A stretch of 64,000 nucleotides of DNA. Source: Brachypodium distachyon. Lineage: Eukaryota > Streptophyta > Magnoliopsida > Poales > Poaceae. Location of the stretch: assembly GCF_000005505.3 (NCBI RefSeq), contig NC_016135.3, forward strand, positions 12,246,613-12,310,612. The letters run 5' to 3'. Of this stretch, positions 12,401 to 22,209 are shown piece after piece. The stretch's first letter is position 1. Each line of letters starts with the position of its first letter. The position numbers and the translations under genes were made by a program. The notes beneath the pieces are model-generated. The model was not told the origin of the DNA. It searched no databases and was given only the letters and a program-made list of their open reading frames with translations.

Positions 12401-13278
12401 TCGGCCCTCTCTTCGCAGGCCGATGAGAAAATCCGCCTGGAAGACGAGGTGAAGAAGGGCAAGGCGCTCGCTGCCCAGCTCGAGACTCGCGCCACCTCCG
12501 CCAAGTTGGAGGATGCCGAGAAGGCCGCCCTGCTCAAGGTCGTCTGGCGTGACATCGTCAAGATCGATAGCATGCTGACGAGTAAGTTGAATTTCCTCAT
12601 TCAGTTACTTGTTTGAATAGTAGCACTAACATGCCGAGACTCACTGCCATTCTTTGGTCTCTGCCAGAGTTCTTCCCCACATCTGTTGAGCATGCTCAAG
12701 AGACCGTGAAGATCGCTTGCCGGAAGAGGGATCCGGCAGTAGCGGCGGGGGAGCCCTTCGAATGGGACTTGGTGGACCACCTGGTGAGCATCGCGATCCG
12801 GGTGAAGCCACTCAAGTCGTTGGGCGTCGACATGCTGAACGCCGGTATCCGAGCCTTGCGCGCGCTGTGGCCGGGAGAAGAAGCTCCTACGGATAGTCCG
12901 GACCTGGCGAAGCGCCTGATGGAGACGGAGTCCCGGCTGAACGACTGGAGGGAGTCGGCTGCGCGCATCGGCACCGATGAGGCGTTGTCGTTTGTATTGT
13001 CATGGTACGATGTCATTAACCTCGACGTGTTGCAGTTGATGCGGGCCAGCTCCCCATATCTGACGGATCCGGAGTTGGTGGCCAAGCGCAAGGAGCGGGC
13101 CTACTCCTTCATTCAGTATGCCGACGTGCATACGTTTGTAGAAGGCCCAACATCTGAAGCCGAAGCCGAGATGACGGACGACGACGAAGAAGCAGCGGAC
13201 AAAGAAGCCGTTGTGGAGTTGGCTTCCACTACGGCGGATGCGCTGAGTTCCGTCGCCAACCCCTCTGTCTCTTCCTAG
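9441..13278 (+). pseudogene. Antisense multi-exon gene of Tat element (putative gypsy-type transposon domain, PF04195-like), slightly decayed
   Basis: Exons are 9,441-10,383, 10,484-10,622, 10,703-10,831, 10,913-11,609, 11,985-12,087, about 12,164-12,219, 12,294-12,581 and 12,668-13,278. Nearly all introns are GT-AG, and the frame joins across them. The one poor site is the acceptor before exon 6, which reads CAC instead of CAG. The first exon resembles the plant family annotated as putative gypsy-type transposon (PF04195), with landmarks WNFDPKE-like (here NWSFDPKE) and LLATFMYRRLCPLQRR. Exon 4 is Ala/Pro/Ser-rich, exons 5-7 encode a coiled coil, and the last exon ends in a Glu/Asp-rich tail. 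A frameshift lies near 10,045 and a TAG at 10,240-10,242. The function of this family is unknown. The gene lies antisense to pol, between pol and the 3' LTR. Confidence 0.75.
11668..11935 (+). repeat. 65-bp tandem repeat inside intron 4
   Basis: About four diverged copies of a 65-bp unit containing TTTTAGAATAGTCGGCCTG and AAGCTTAGAAGCTTCGAA fill most of intron 4 of the antisense gene. The copies differ by a few substitutions each. The unit contains a short palindrome around AAGCTT. Confidence 0.85.
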
Positions 13279-13900
13279 CTTAGGAATAACTTTTAGAAAA
13301 ATTAGATCCCCGGAATGCTGGGTGCAAATGTAATCGACATACTCTTGTTTGCCAAGTATTATGCTCCTCATTTAATTAAGTCTTTTGTTTATCAAATTCC
13401 CGACCGAGTCCCCGAGTTCATTTTTTCTCTTAGTGAAATTTTACAACTTCGGTTCCTTTGTCTGCCTTGTCGACGTTCGACGTATGAATCGCAAAGTAAT
13501 AAAACCACTCTCGCAAAAAAAAGTAACTCAAAGAATTCGCTCGGCAATAACCGAGTTAAAAAGAGATGCCGAGTTAAGATAACGTGTATCTCGGATCGCC
13601 TCTTTGCTTGTTTCCGTAGTCATTTTTCATGTGATCGGTTATTTCATACCCATCTCTAGCTTGCCATGAAGCAGGGTTGCGGACAGCAGCGAAGTTATAG
13701 AGGGGTTTTGTCAGTACCGACACACTACTAGATTAACGTAAGATTACGCAATTAAGCCATGCCGACATACAAAAGAAAATTGTAACATGGCATTTAAACG
13801 ATATGGAAGTCCCCGAGTTTCTTTTAAGAACCCGGCAGATAATTTCATTGTCTTAATTAGAACATTCAACATAAGGAAAAACGATACAAATACTCAGTTC
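13279..13900. other. Spacer between the convergent antisense gene and pol end
   Basis: This AT-rich stretch lies between the stop of the plus-strand antisense gene (13,278) and the end of the minus-strand pol (13,901). It should hold the 3' ends of both convergent units. The phrases CCCCGAGTT and TGCCGAG recur. No gene is seen. Confidence 0.5.
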
Positions 13901-14233
13901 TCAAGTATAGAACGGACGGAGCAACGCTACATTCCATGGCCTCTTGGTTTCCTCGCCTGACCGGTCCATCCTGTTCGCCTTTGGATCTTGCGCATCTATA
14001 AGATAGTAAGAATCATTGTGGAGTGCTTTGCTCACAATGAAGGGTCCTTCCCATGGAGGTAATAATTTGTGCATGCCGGCTGTGCGCTGCACAAGCCGGA
14101 GGACAAGATCTCCTTCCGGAATACTCACGGGCTGACCTTTCGGCTGTGATAACGCCTTAGGTGCTGTTGATAGATGGCCGACCGAGATAGAGCCAATTCC
14201 CGTGCTTCTTCGAGCAGGTCGGCTGTGATAACG
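13901..14233 (-). pseudogene. Gypsy pol C-terminus (integrase GPF module), fragment
   Basis: The minus-strand frame ends in an integrase C-terminal module with the chromovirus/Tat-style motif WEGPFIVSKAL, followed by YYLIDAQD and a basic tail, then a stop at 13,901. Only about 110 residues remain. Upstream pol sequence is lost at the junction with the copia LTR near 14,234. Comparable sequence occurs in element A at about 28,830-29,060 on the plus strand. Confidence 0.8.
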
Positions 14234-14276
14234 TTCTTGCATAGATAGCTGAGAGATTGAGAGCCAATTCGAGTGA

Positions 14277-14751
14277 TGACGAGGGAATAACTCTTCGAGG
14301 GCTCAACCTTCATATACCTGATACAGCTCATCAGGGGGTCCACTCAAAGGCCCAAGTATATGCAGGTCGAGTCCCTCAAAGTGCGGTTCAAGTCAAGGAA
14401 CATGATCTTTTCGTACGAGAATAAACTGATTTGATTGTAACCTTCCAGATTATCACGCCCGAGACCTGGCCGCCAGTATATAAGGCTAGGAGGGGGAGTC
14501 GGGAAGGGGGACTTCTACACGCACACGCCAGATCCATCTGCGCATCATAGCTTTCTAGCTACTCTGTAATCTCGATCAATACAATACACCAAAACCAGGA
14601 CGTAAGGGTTTTACCTTCCGAGGGCCCTGAACCTGGGTAAACCTTGCGGCTCTCCTAGTCTTTGTTAGTCGACGAGATCGCTCGTGCACCCCGTGCTCTC
14701 CTTCAGTCAAAAACCCTCGAATCAGGGTATTGCCGAGGTAGCTCCACATCA
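14277..14751 (+). repeat. 5' LTR of element A
   Basis: The LTR begins TGACGAGGG and ends CTCCACATCA. A TATA box, TATATAAGG, is at 14,477-14,485. An R/U5-like region with CAATACAATACACC (polyadenylation-like) follows. It matches 36,606-37,080 throughout. Confidence 0.93.
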
Positions 14752-14752
14752 T

Positions 14753-14770
14753 TGGCGCCGACCGTGGGGA
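14753..14770 (+). promoter_or_regulatory. Primer binding site of element A
   Basis: TGGCGCCGACCGTGGGGA lies one base after the 5' LTR. Its first eight bases fit the 3' end of plant tRNA-Asp, with several mismatches further on. This position and sequence are typical of the (-) strand primer site of grass Tat elements. The tRNA identity is inferred. Confidence 0.75.
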
Positions 14771-15118
14771 AGAAGTGCATCAGATCTACGATCTTCTTGA
14801 CCATGTTCTCAATCCACAACGCATCAATCACGGAGGGGTCGATCTGCTTCAGGTCCTTGAGCTTCTGAGCTCACCCACCGGAATTGCGCTCCACTTTCCG
14901 CAATCTCGACGGTCTGCTGGACATGTCGTTCGGAGGCTTTAACCTCCGAGTCAGCCGCGAAGGAATTGTTAGCTTCGCAGATCTATCACCCACAAGGCAA
15001 ATCTGCGATTCTTCGAAGGCGTCATCGACGGATCACTCACCCCTGATGCGTTCACTGGGTGAGGTAGGGCAAATTTTGGCCAAATTTTTTTTGCACCGAG
15101 TGCGATTCACATCACTCG

Positions 15119-16990
15119 ATGTTCGCTGAAGATCCCACTCCTTACAGCGTTAATACCTGTTCGAGTGTGGCAATCAACCCCAAGGATACAATCGCGATTC
15201 CTCGCAAAACCCTAGCACAGGTTTTCGTGGTGGAAGTAGGCGAGAGTAGTGGAGATGGACGCCGCACTGGTAGAACCATCTTCGCCGAGGCGTGTGCAGG
15301 AGACGAGGCCACTGATCGCCCAACAATCATTCTCACGCAGGAAGAGGAAGTGCGGGTCGAGGCCGCTCTTAACGGCACTGCCCCTCTGCCGGTAGACGCC
15401 ACGCGCAACGAGATGATGGCATATCATCATGCGCTGAATACTACGCATGCTCGACTGCGAGATGAGCAGGCAGAGCTACAGCGACGGTGAGAGATCGCCG
15501 ACGCCTCGAGTGCCCGCCGACAGCTCTCAGCGCAGAGTTGTAGTGCCTGCTCCCGAAGCACCCCCAGATATAGGGCGCCGTGCTATCAATCTCGGTTGCA
15601 AATATCCCCGAGAGAGATCGCATCGGCATGACACGCAGTCTGGATGATGAACTGGTGACAGTCAATACCCAGGGGGAGGTGCTCCCCCAGACGCCACAAG
15701 GAGCCGTGGTTGCTGCAAACACGTACCTCCTATCCACTATGCCAACAGATGACAACCCGAGGGCAGTCATTCACAAGCAGGTCTTGGCCGGCTTAGGCCT
15801 CATCGGGAATGCCCTCATGGGCCCCAACCCGAACCAGATGGAGGCCCCGCGGCATAGGGACAACGGCGCCCAACGGCAAAATAATCGCACGACTCCTCCA
15901 CGACGGGGACTGGAAGAACAGCCTAATGGCCACCACAACACCCTCGTGCTAGGAGATGCTCGTGACATTATTACTCAGCAGAGAATCGATCACGAGAGAT
16001 CAGCCCGTGCTGACCGACTCACAGAAGAAGAGGATGAACCTTGCGGCGCGGCCTGCTTTAGCCATCGCGTTCGCAATTCGAAGATGCCCAACAACTTTTC
16101 GGTTTCGGCGAGTGCGATCAAGTTTGACGGATCTCAGGAACCGCGAGCTTGGTTAGAAGATTACCTCACCATGGTGCGACTGCAGGGAGGAACGAAGAAC
16201 ACAGCTATGCAGTGCTTGTAGTTGCAGCTCAAGGGGCACGCTCGCACATGGCTTGCGAGTCTGCCAGAGGGCGAAATCGGCTCGTGGGACGAGCTCTATC
16301 AAGTCTTTACCCGCACATTTCGGGCAACATATAAAAGGCCAGTCTCGTTGGAGGAGCTCCGAGCATGCACCCAGAGGTCGAGTGAGTCCATTCGCTCATA
16401 CATACAACGATGGACATCCCTCAAAAACGCAGTAGAAGAAATATCGGACGAAAGTGCAGTCGACGCCTTCAAATGCGGTTTGAAACGTGTCACTTTTAAG
16501 GAGGAACTGGGACGGAGCAGGCCAATAATAGTAGCAGATCTGATGGAGATGGCAAATAAATGAGAGGATGGAGAAGACTCAATCCGAAACGAGCACAATG
16601 CACTACCTGATGATGAAGAAGCCGAGAGAGAACACAGTCGTAGCACCGAGAGATGAAAGAAGCGAAAGGAGCAGGAGCCTAACGCTCTCGAGTTCGTAGC
16701 GGCAGAGTTCGACCGTAACGGCAGTGGATGAGATGAAGGAAATAATGAAGGGCAGCGGGATAGAAACTACCGTGGCAATTACCGGGATAGCAGCAAGAAT
16801 CAGCAATGGCAGCCTCGGAGGTTGCGGCGAGATGGGCAACCTGCTTTATCGTTGGCGTAGCAGTTGCAATCTCCCTCCCCCTTCCATGGTACCAGGGATG
16901 TCAATGGAAATATAAGGTGCGGTCACATACTACTCGAGTGTCGCCGTTTTCATGAATTGCAGGACACATGCAGCCAGTTTCAAAACTCAA
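15119..16990 (+). pseudogene. Element A gag (Retrotrans_gag domain), decayed
   Basis: The structural gag protein packages the element's RNA in the cytoplasm. The region from about 16,080 to 16,480 is a clear Retrotrans_gag core, with landmarks KFDGSQEPRAWLEDY, GHARTWLASLPEG and ESIRSYIQRW. An acidic, Gln-rich N-terminal part precedes it (15,119-16,000). A degenerate CCHC zinc knuckle (CGHILLECRRFHE) lies at about 16,918-16,957. Damage includes frameshifts near 15,490 and 15,580, a TAG at 16,219-16,221 where Gln is expected (LQLQ context), and a TGA at 16,561-16,563 where Trp is likely. The start codon is uncertain. 14,771-15,118 is untranslated leader as far as can be seen. Confidence 0.82.
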
Positions 16991-17280
16991 CGGCAAGCAA
17001 GGACTACCCTAGAGGGCCAGGTCAGCAGTCAACGAGGAATAATCCCAATACTTTGGCTCTGCCACATGCTACTCGAGCTGGGATGGTCGCGCACAATGCA
17101 CGACCTCCCCCTCCATTGCCACCAAATTTCGCCGGATCTGTGCAACACGTGCAGCCTGCGCCACGGCCATCAGAAGCACCAGCTGCAGCTAACGCGTATC
17201 CGATGCCTCTGGGAAATATCTGTATGATACAGAAAGGAAGACCGTCCAACCGACATAAACAAGTCATCACTTGACAAGTT

Positions 17281-18758
17281 CATCTGGCTGTAGCCGCACC
17301 ACCTGCCACCCCAGAATACCTCGACTGGTCCGAGGTCGCCATCTCATTCTCGCGGGCAGATCACCCACCTCAAGTCCCCAGACCAAGACAGTCAGCACTA
17401 GTCCTAGAAGCTCAGGTGGGAGGCTACGAGATGAGCAAAGTCTTCATTGATGGAGGCAGTGCATTAATACCATATTTGCGGATACACTACGGGCAATGAA
17501 CAGATGTTTAACAAATCTTCAAGCTACAGACACATATTTCCACAGAATTGTTCTGGGAAAACCGGCAGTACCGTTGGGCCGAGTCAGCCTCGACGTCGTC
17601 TTTGGCAACCCCACTAATTTTCGCAAGGAACGGATCAATTTTGAAGTACTCGACAGGAAGTCAAAATACCACGTGCTTTTAGGCTGGCCGGCACTCGCCA
17701 GGTTTATGGCCATCCCCCACTATGCATATCTTATGATGAAAATGCCTGGACCCTACAGCATCATCTTCATCCGGGGAAGCTTTACAAGATCGGATAATTC
17801 TGACAGAGAATTCCATAAACTTGCTGAGTCATTCGGCATGCAGGCAGAACTCGCCTCTTTAAAGGAAACGATGGATAACGACGTACTTCCCATGACGAAG
17901 AAAGCGCCGCAACAGATGGAGTTCAGCACGAAGAGCGACACGACGGAGCATCAGGTACACCCGACGGATCCCAGTAAAACAGTGCTGGTGTCCTCGAGTC
18001 TTCCTCCCGCATAGGAAAGCGCGCTCGTCAAGTTCCTGCGCGAGAATTGGAAATTTTTTGCCTAGGTACCATCCGATATGCCGGGTATTCCCAGGGAACT
18101 CGCCGAGCACTCCCTGCATGCCGGGTATTCTCAGGCAACCGATGCGGCGTTTTTCAGAACCAAAGCGAAAGGCCATTGGCGAGGAGTTCTCGAAGCAAAG
18201 TTTATCCGGGAAATAAAACAAGCTACCTGGGTGGCAAACCTCGTCCTTTTCCCGAAGAAGAATACGAAAGTTTTGCGCATGTGCGTGGATTTCACCTCAT
18301 TGAACAAGCACTGCCCGAAAGATCATTTTCCCCTGCCTCGAATTGATCAGATTGTCGATTCGACTGCGGGATGTGCCCGGTTGTCATTCCTTGATGCATA
18401 TTCTGGATACAATCAGATTCGATTGAAGAAGGAGGACGAAGATAAGACAGCATTCATAACGCCTTATGGGTTTTCTGCTACAAAACTATGCCTTTCGGAC
18501 TGAAAAAATCAACGTTGCATGCAGGCATGTCTTGGGCCGCAGCTTGGCAGAAATGTTCAAGTCTACATCGACGATATCGTTATCAAGACAAAAACTGAAG
18601 ATACTTTATTAGAGGATATTCAGGAGACATTCCAAAATGCGTATTTTCTTTCTTAACCCGACGAAATGCGTCTTTGGAGTACCTGCAGGTCAGCTTCTGG
18701 GCTATTTTCTTTCTGCAAGGGGAATCGTAGCCAATCCAGACAAGATCAGAGCAATAGT
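17281..18758 (+). pseudogene. Element A pol, part 1: aspartic protease and reverse transcriptase N-part
   Basis: The protease region carries FIDGGSAL at about 17,444-17,467, the DGG active-site variant typical of Tat elements, and HVLLGWPAL at about 17,672-17,698. A one-base loss after GGSAL shifts the frame. The reverse transcriptase starts near 18,050. Its landmarks are RMCVDFTSLNKHCPKDHFPLP (about 18,278-18,340; 21 residues, given for location only by its ends RMCVDF and FPLP), FLDAYSGYNQI, and the catalytic YIDD at 18,564-18,575. Frameshifts lie near 18,480-18,520 and 18,635. The gene is cut at 18,758 by a family F element; the frame resumes at 22,039. Confidence 0.87.
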
Positions 18759-21700
18759 TGAAGCGATCCCCCTTCACCAAGGGTTCGATCTCTGTGCTTA
18801 CTATGCTAGTCCCTGGATCGACTCACTAGCACACACAGTTTCATGATGAAGTATACAGAAACAAAGGTCAAAAGTACTTTATTACATCGCATCATCCAGA
18901 ATTTAAATAATACTTACAACCTTGCATGACCTCCTAGGCCAGCATAAACAAATAATGTTCAAAACCATGATAACAATGTATCATGAAGCTGCAGCGGAAA
19001 GGTAGAGTAAAAGGGCCTCATCTACTCCCAGAGGAGAGAGCATGTTGGAATGTAAGCACATGACCCAAAGAAATATCGACGAACCTCACTCTTCGTCAGT
19101 TTCACCTGCATTATTAATTGCAGCCACTACGTGGTCAATACATTTGAATGTATTGGCAAGCTCACTAAAGTTATAAAAAACCTACCAAGTACATGCATAG
19201 TTTGGCTAAGAGGGGTTTGGCTATTTTGCATAAAAGCATCATTATTCAAATCTTATCAGTTTTAGACAAATAGTTTTGAATTCTATTGGACACAGGGTAG
19301 AAACACCCATGCTCCTATTAACCTAGGCACATTGAGTAGAAACATCAATGCTCCTACCTAGTTCAATCCATTCATTTTATTAGGAAATTGGAATGAGTGA
19401 GACCTTCCTTACAGCTCCAATATCTAGTTGCTCATAATTGTCCGTAACCGGGGACACGGCTAAGTACTTAGTTTGACACTCTCGAGAGGTGGTACACTTT
19501 ACCCACAAGAATTCGACGTGTTAATCCCTTGCTGTCCTCCGGGTGGAGTAGCAACGGCATCGATTTCAAGAATTTTCAGAACATGTTCACCCAAACCACC
19601 TGAGGGACCCGCGCTCCCACCTACACAACTACCTCATTACAATCCCTCGGATCTGGGTAAACATTTCTTACTCCATCCAGGCAGAGCCCATATTACCATG
19701 TGGTTGTACTGGAAGTTACTAAACAGGAAACTAGTCCAGTCTCTGGTTATCCCGGGTGGCATCCCACATTGTGATGAAGGCGCTCCCCGAATCCACGGAA
19801 GAGACGTCCATGGACGATCCATTCCTGAATCCACAGGAACTCGACTCAGAGGGACCCATAGAAATGGACCTAACGTCACGACATCCGAATACTCAAAGCA
19901 GCCCACCCAGGACGGTTCATTGAATTACTTGTTTTGCCATACGCTAGGAAAAATCATATCGTAATACAATAGTATCACATTGTAATAATACCACCCTCGT
20001 ATAAGCTCATAGCATAGCATTTTACTACTACGATGGCAATTGGTGCTAAGGTCATGACAAAGGGTATCCTATACTATTAGGACAGATCATAGCTAGCATA
20101 GATACAGTAATAAACCTGACAATGCAACTAAGAAAATCTAGTGCATAATAAAATAATGGGTAAATGATCAAAGTGAACTTGCCTTGATAGTAGTTGATAT
20201 TCAGACACTCTTCACAGTCACACAGTTCGCTCTCCGAAAAAACTATACAATCAAGCAAACATACACATACATAAACACACCATACAAGCAAAAGAATATG
20301 TATGTCATGATGCAATGCAAAACATGTGACATGAGTTTGGTTTATTTTCTTTGGATGATCTACTAATCCAAAGCCTTGAGAATTAAGCACATGCAATTAG
20401 GGTTTTTAAGCAAAAGCAAAGGTTAGGGTTTAAACCCTAAAATGAGGTTTTATTGGCATCAGCAAAATAGATTAATTCGAAATATTTGTTTCACAATAAA
20501 ACAAAATTTTGGACACTGGTTTTATTCAAATAGGACTTCTAGAAAATTAGTTATGATTTAAATGGCATAAAACCCTAATCTGTAATTTGAATGTGATTCA
20601 AATATTCAAATTTGAAATTGGACGGTGCTAAAATATTCTAAATTTCCTAAGGATTCCAAAAAGGTGTGGATTACTAAATTTGGCCAAACAGATTTAGAGT
20701 TATGATCATTTGAAATAACAGGGGCCTATCTGCAAAAAGACCATTTAATTATTCCGGGGGATTAAAAATTAGATTTTCATTTTATTTACGCAGTGACACG
20801 TGGAGGCTCCTGATTGGTGCGTATCGGTTCGGTTAAAAATTAAAACGGGATCTAATCTTAGCCCTCGGATCCGGATCGGACGGACAAGGGGAGTTCTAGG
20901 GTTTACCGGCGGCGGCGGCAGTCACCGGAGACGGAGGGGATGGCGGCGCGGGCACGGGCGCGGCGGCTCGGGGTCCTCTGGCGAAGCTGACATCGCGGGG
21001 GTGGCCGGGGACGGCGCGGCGCAGCACGGGGGAGACGGGGGCGCGGTCGGTGTGGGCTCGGGCGGCGCGGGTCGTCGCCTAGGTTGAAGAAGAAGCGGCG
21101 GCGCGGGTGCGGCTCCGGCGAAGCTTCGGGCGGCGCTGCAGGGCACAAAGATGGAGAAGAAGAGGAGAGAAAGAAGATGGGGGAGGTCCGGTCGTGCTTG
21201 GCGTACCGTGCAGGTGGCGGCGAGCTCGGGACGGCGGCGGGCGCGGAGCTTCTCCGGCGAGCGATTCTGGCGGCCTGGCGGCGTGATAGCGAGGGGGAGC
21301 AGAGGGGAAGAGGAGAGGGGCGCGTTGGCTTTAAAAGGACGCGAGCGGCTCGGTTCGGGAAGATCGGGAGGGGCGGATCCCACTGATGGCGCGCGGCGCG
21401 GGATTTCCGGCCGCCTTCCTTGCGGGGAAGAAGACCCCAACAGGTGGGGCCCACCTGTCGGTGGCTCACGCGGCACGGGCGAGCGGCTGGGCCGGCTGGG
21501 CTGCGGCGCGCGCGAGGGAGTTGGGCCGGTTCGGCCCCATTCGGCCGGGCCGGTCTGTTTGCTCCCTTTTTTTTCTTTTACCCTTTTCTTTTTCTGTTTT
21601 TCTTATTCCTTTGATATCTTTTGATTTTGAACTCCAAATTGGTCCAAACAAGTCCCAGAAAATTTGTAAAATCATGTTCTACCATGATACAACTTTTGGA

Positions 21701-22033
21701 AGTAGTTTCTCTTCAAAATAAAATATGTAAAAATACATTTGCCCTATAAATGCCTTTAGAGCCATATATCTATTTAAATAAAATACTTTTTCAATTCCAA
21801 ATAATTATCCAAAAATTATGAGATAGCTTATATATGCACTAAACCCCTTTTATACATAAAACCTATTGGTTCGAAAATCCAAAACTCAAATGGGTGTATA
21901 CCATAAGGTTCAAGTTGAAGTTAAAACTTTTGAAGCCTTTTTGAGATTCAAATTTGAATTCAAATATGCAATTGTGGCATGATGCTCATGGATGCAATGC
22001 ACATGTAAAAGTTTGAAATTTTGGGATGTTACA
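18759..22033 (-). mobile_element. Family F long LTR-like element, copy 1 (solo LTR or non-autonomous), minus strand
   Basis: The unit is 3,275 bp with TG...CA ends. On the minus strand it starts TGTAACATCCC (22,033) and ends GGATCGCTTCA (18,759). ATAGT flanks it on both sides (18,754-18,758 and 22,034-22,038). Its minus-strand order is an AT-rich 5' part, a very GC-rich block (about 21,570-20,880), then the 3' module shared with copies 2 and 3. No gag, pol or internal LTR pair is visible, so a solo LTR of a family with multi-kilobase LTRs is the simplest reading. It splits the element A reverse transcriptase gene. Confidence 0.83.
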
Positions 22034-22038
22034 ATAGT

Positions 22039-22209
22039 AACGATGAAGGAACCAACAAACATCCATACAGTACAGAAGCTTACAGGACGAGTGGCAGCTC
22101 TCAGCCGTTTCATTAGTAGATTAGGAGAAAAAGCCCTACCATTCTACCAGCTACTCAAGAAAGGGGACAAATTCACGTGGACACCCGAAGCCAACAGCGC
22201 ATTCACCGA
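22039..22209 (+). pseudogene. Element A pol, part 2: RT connection region
   Basis: These 171 bp encode a stretch typical of gypsy pol just after the RT palm: QKLTGRVAALSRFISRLGEK, then LLKKGDKFTWTPEA. The codons join in frame with 18,754-18,758 on the left (AIV/TMKEP) and with 26,834 onward on the right (AFTD/LKHML). This shows that the two flanking family F units are insertions. Confidence 0.9.

Larger units (their letters stand above)
7857..14233 (-). mobile_element. Tat-lineage Ty3/gypsy element, 3' part only, on minus strand
   Basis: Read on the minus strand, this is the end of integrase (14,233-13,901), a spacer, an antisense gene (on plus), a spacer, and the 3' LTR (8,659-7,857). It inserted into the Helitron helicase gene. 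The 5' two thirds, including its 5' LTR, gag, RT and most of the integrase, are absent. At 14,233 it joins directly to the last part of a copia LTR, so a deletion has removed the rest. The bases left of the LTR are GGTGG, but no partner target duplication can be found. Antisense genes between pol and the 3' LTR are a known trait of Tat/Retand/Grande-type elements in grasses. Confidence 0.75.

Noticed and set aside
20903..21476. Long Pro/Arg-rich frames on both strands
   Set aside because: They come from the very GC-rich block of family F copy 1, where stop codons are rare by composition.
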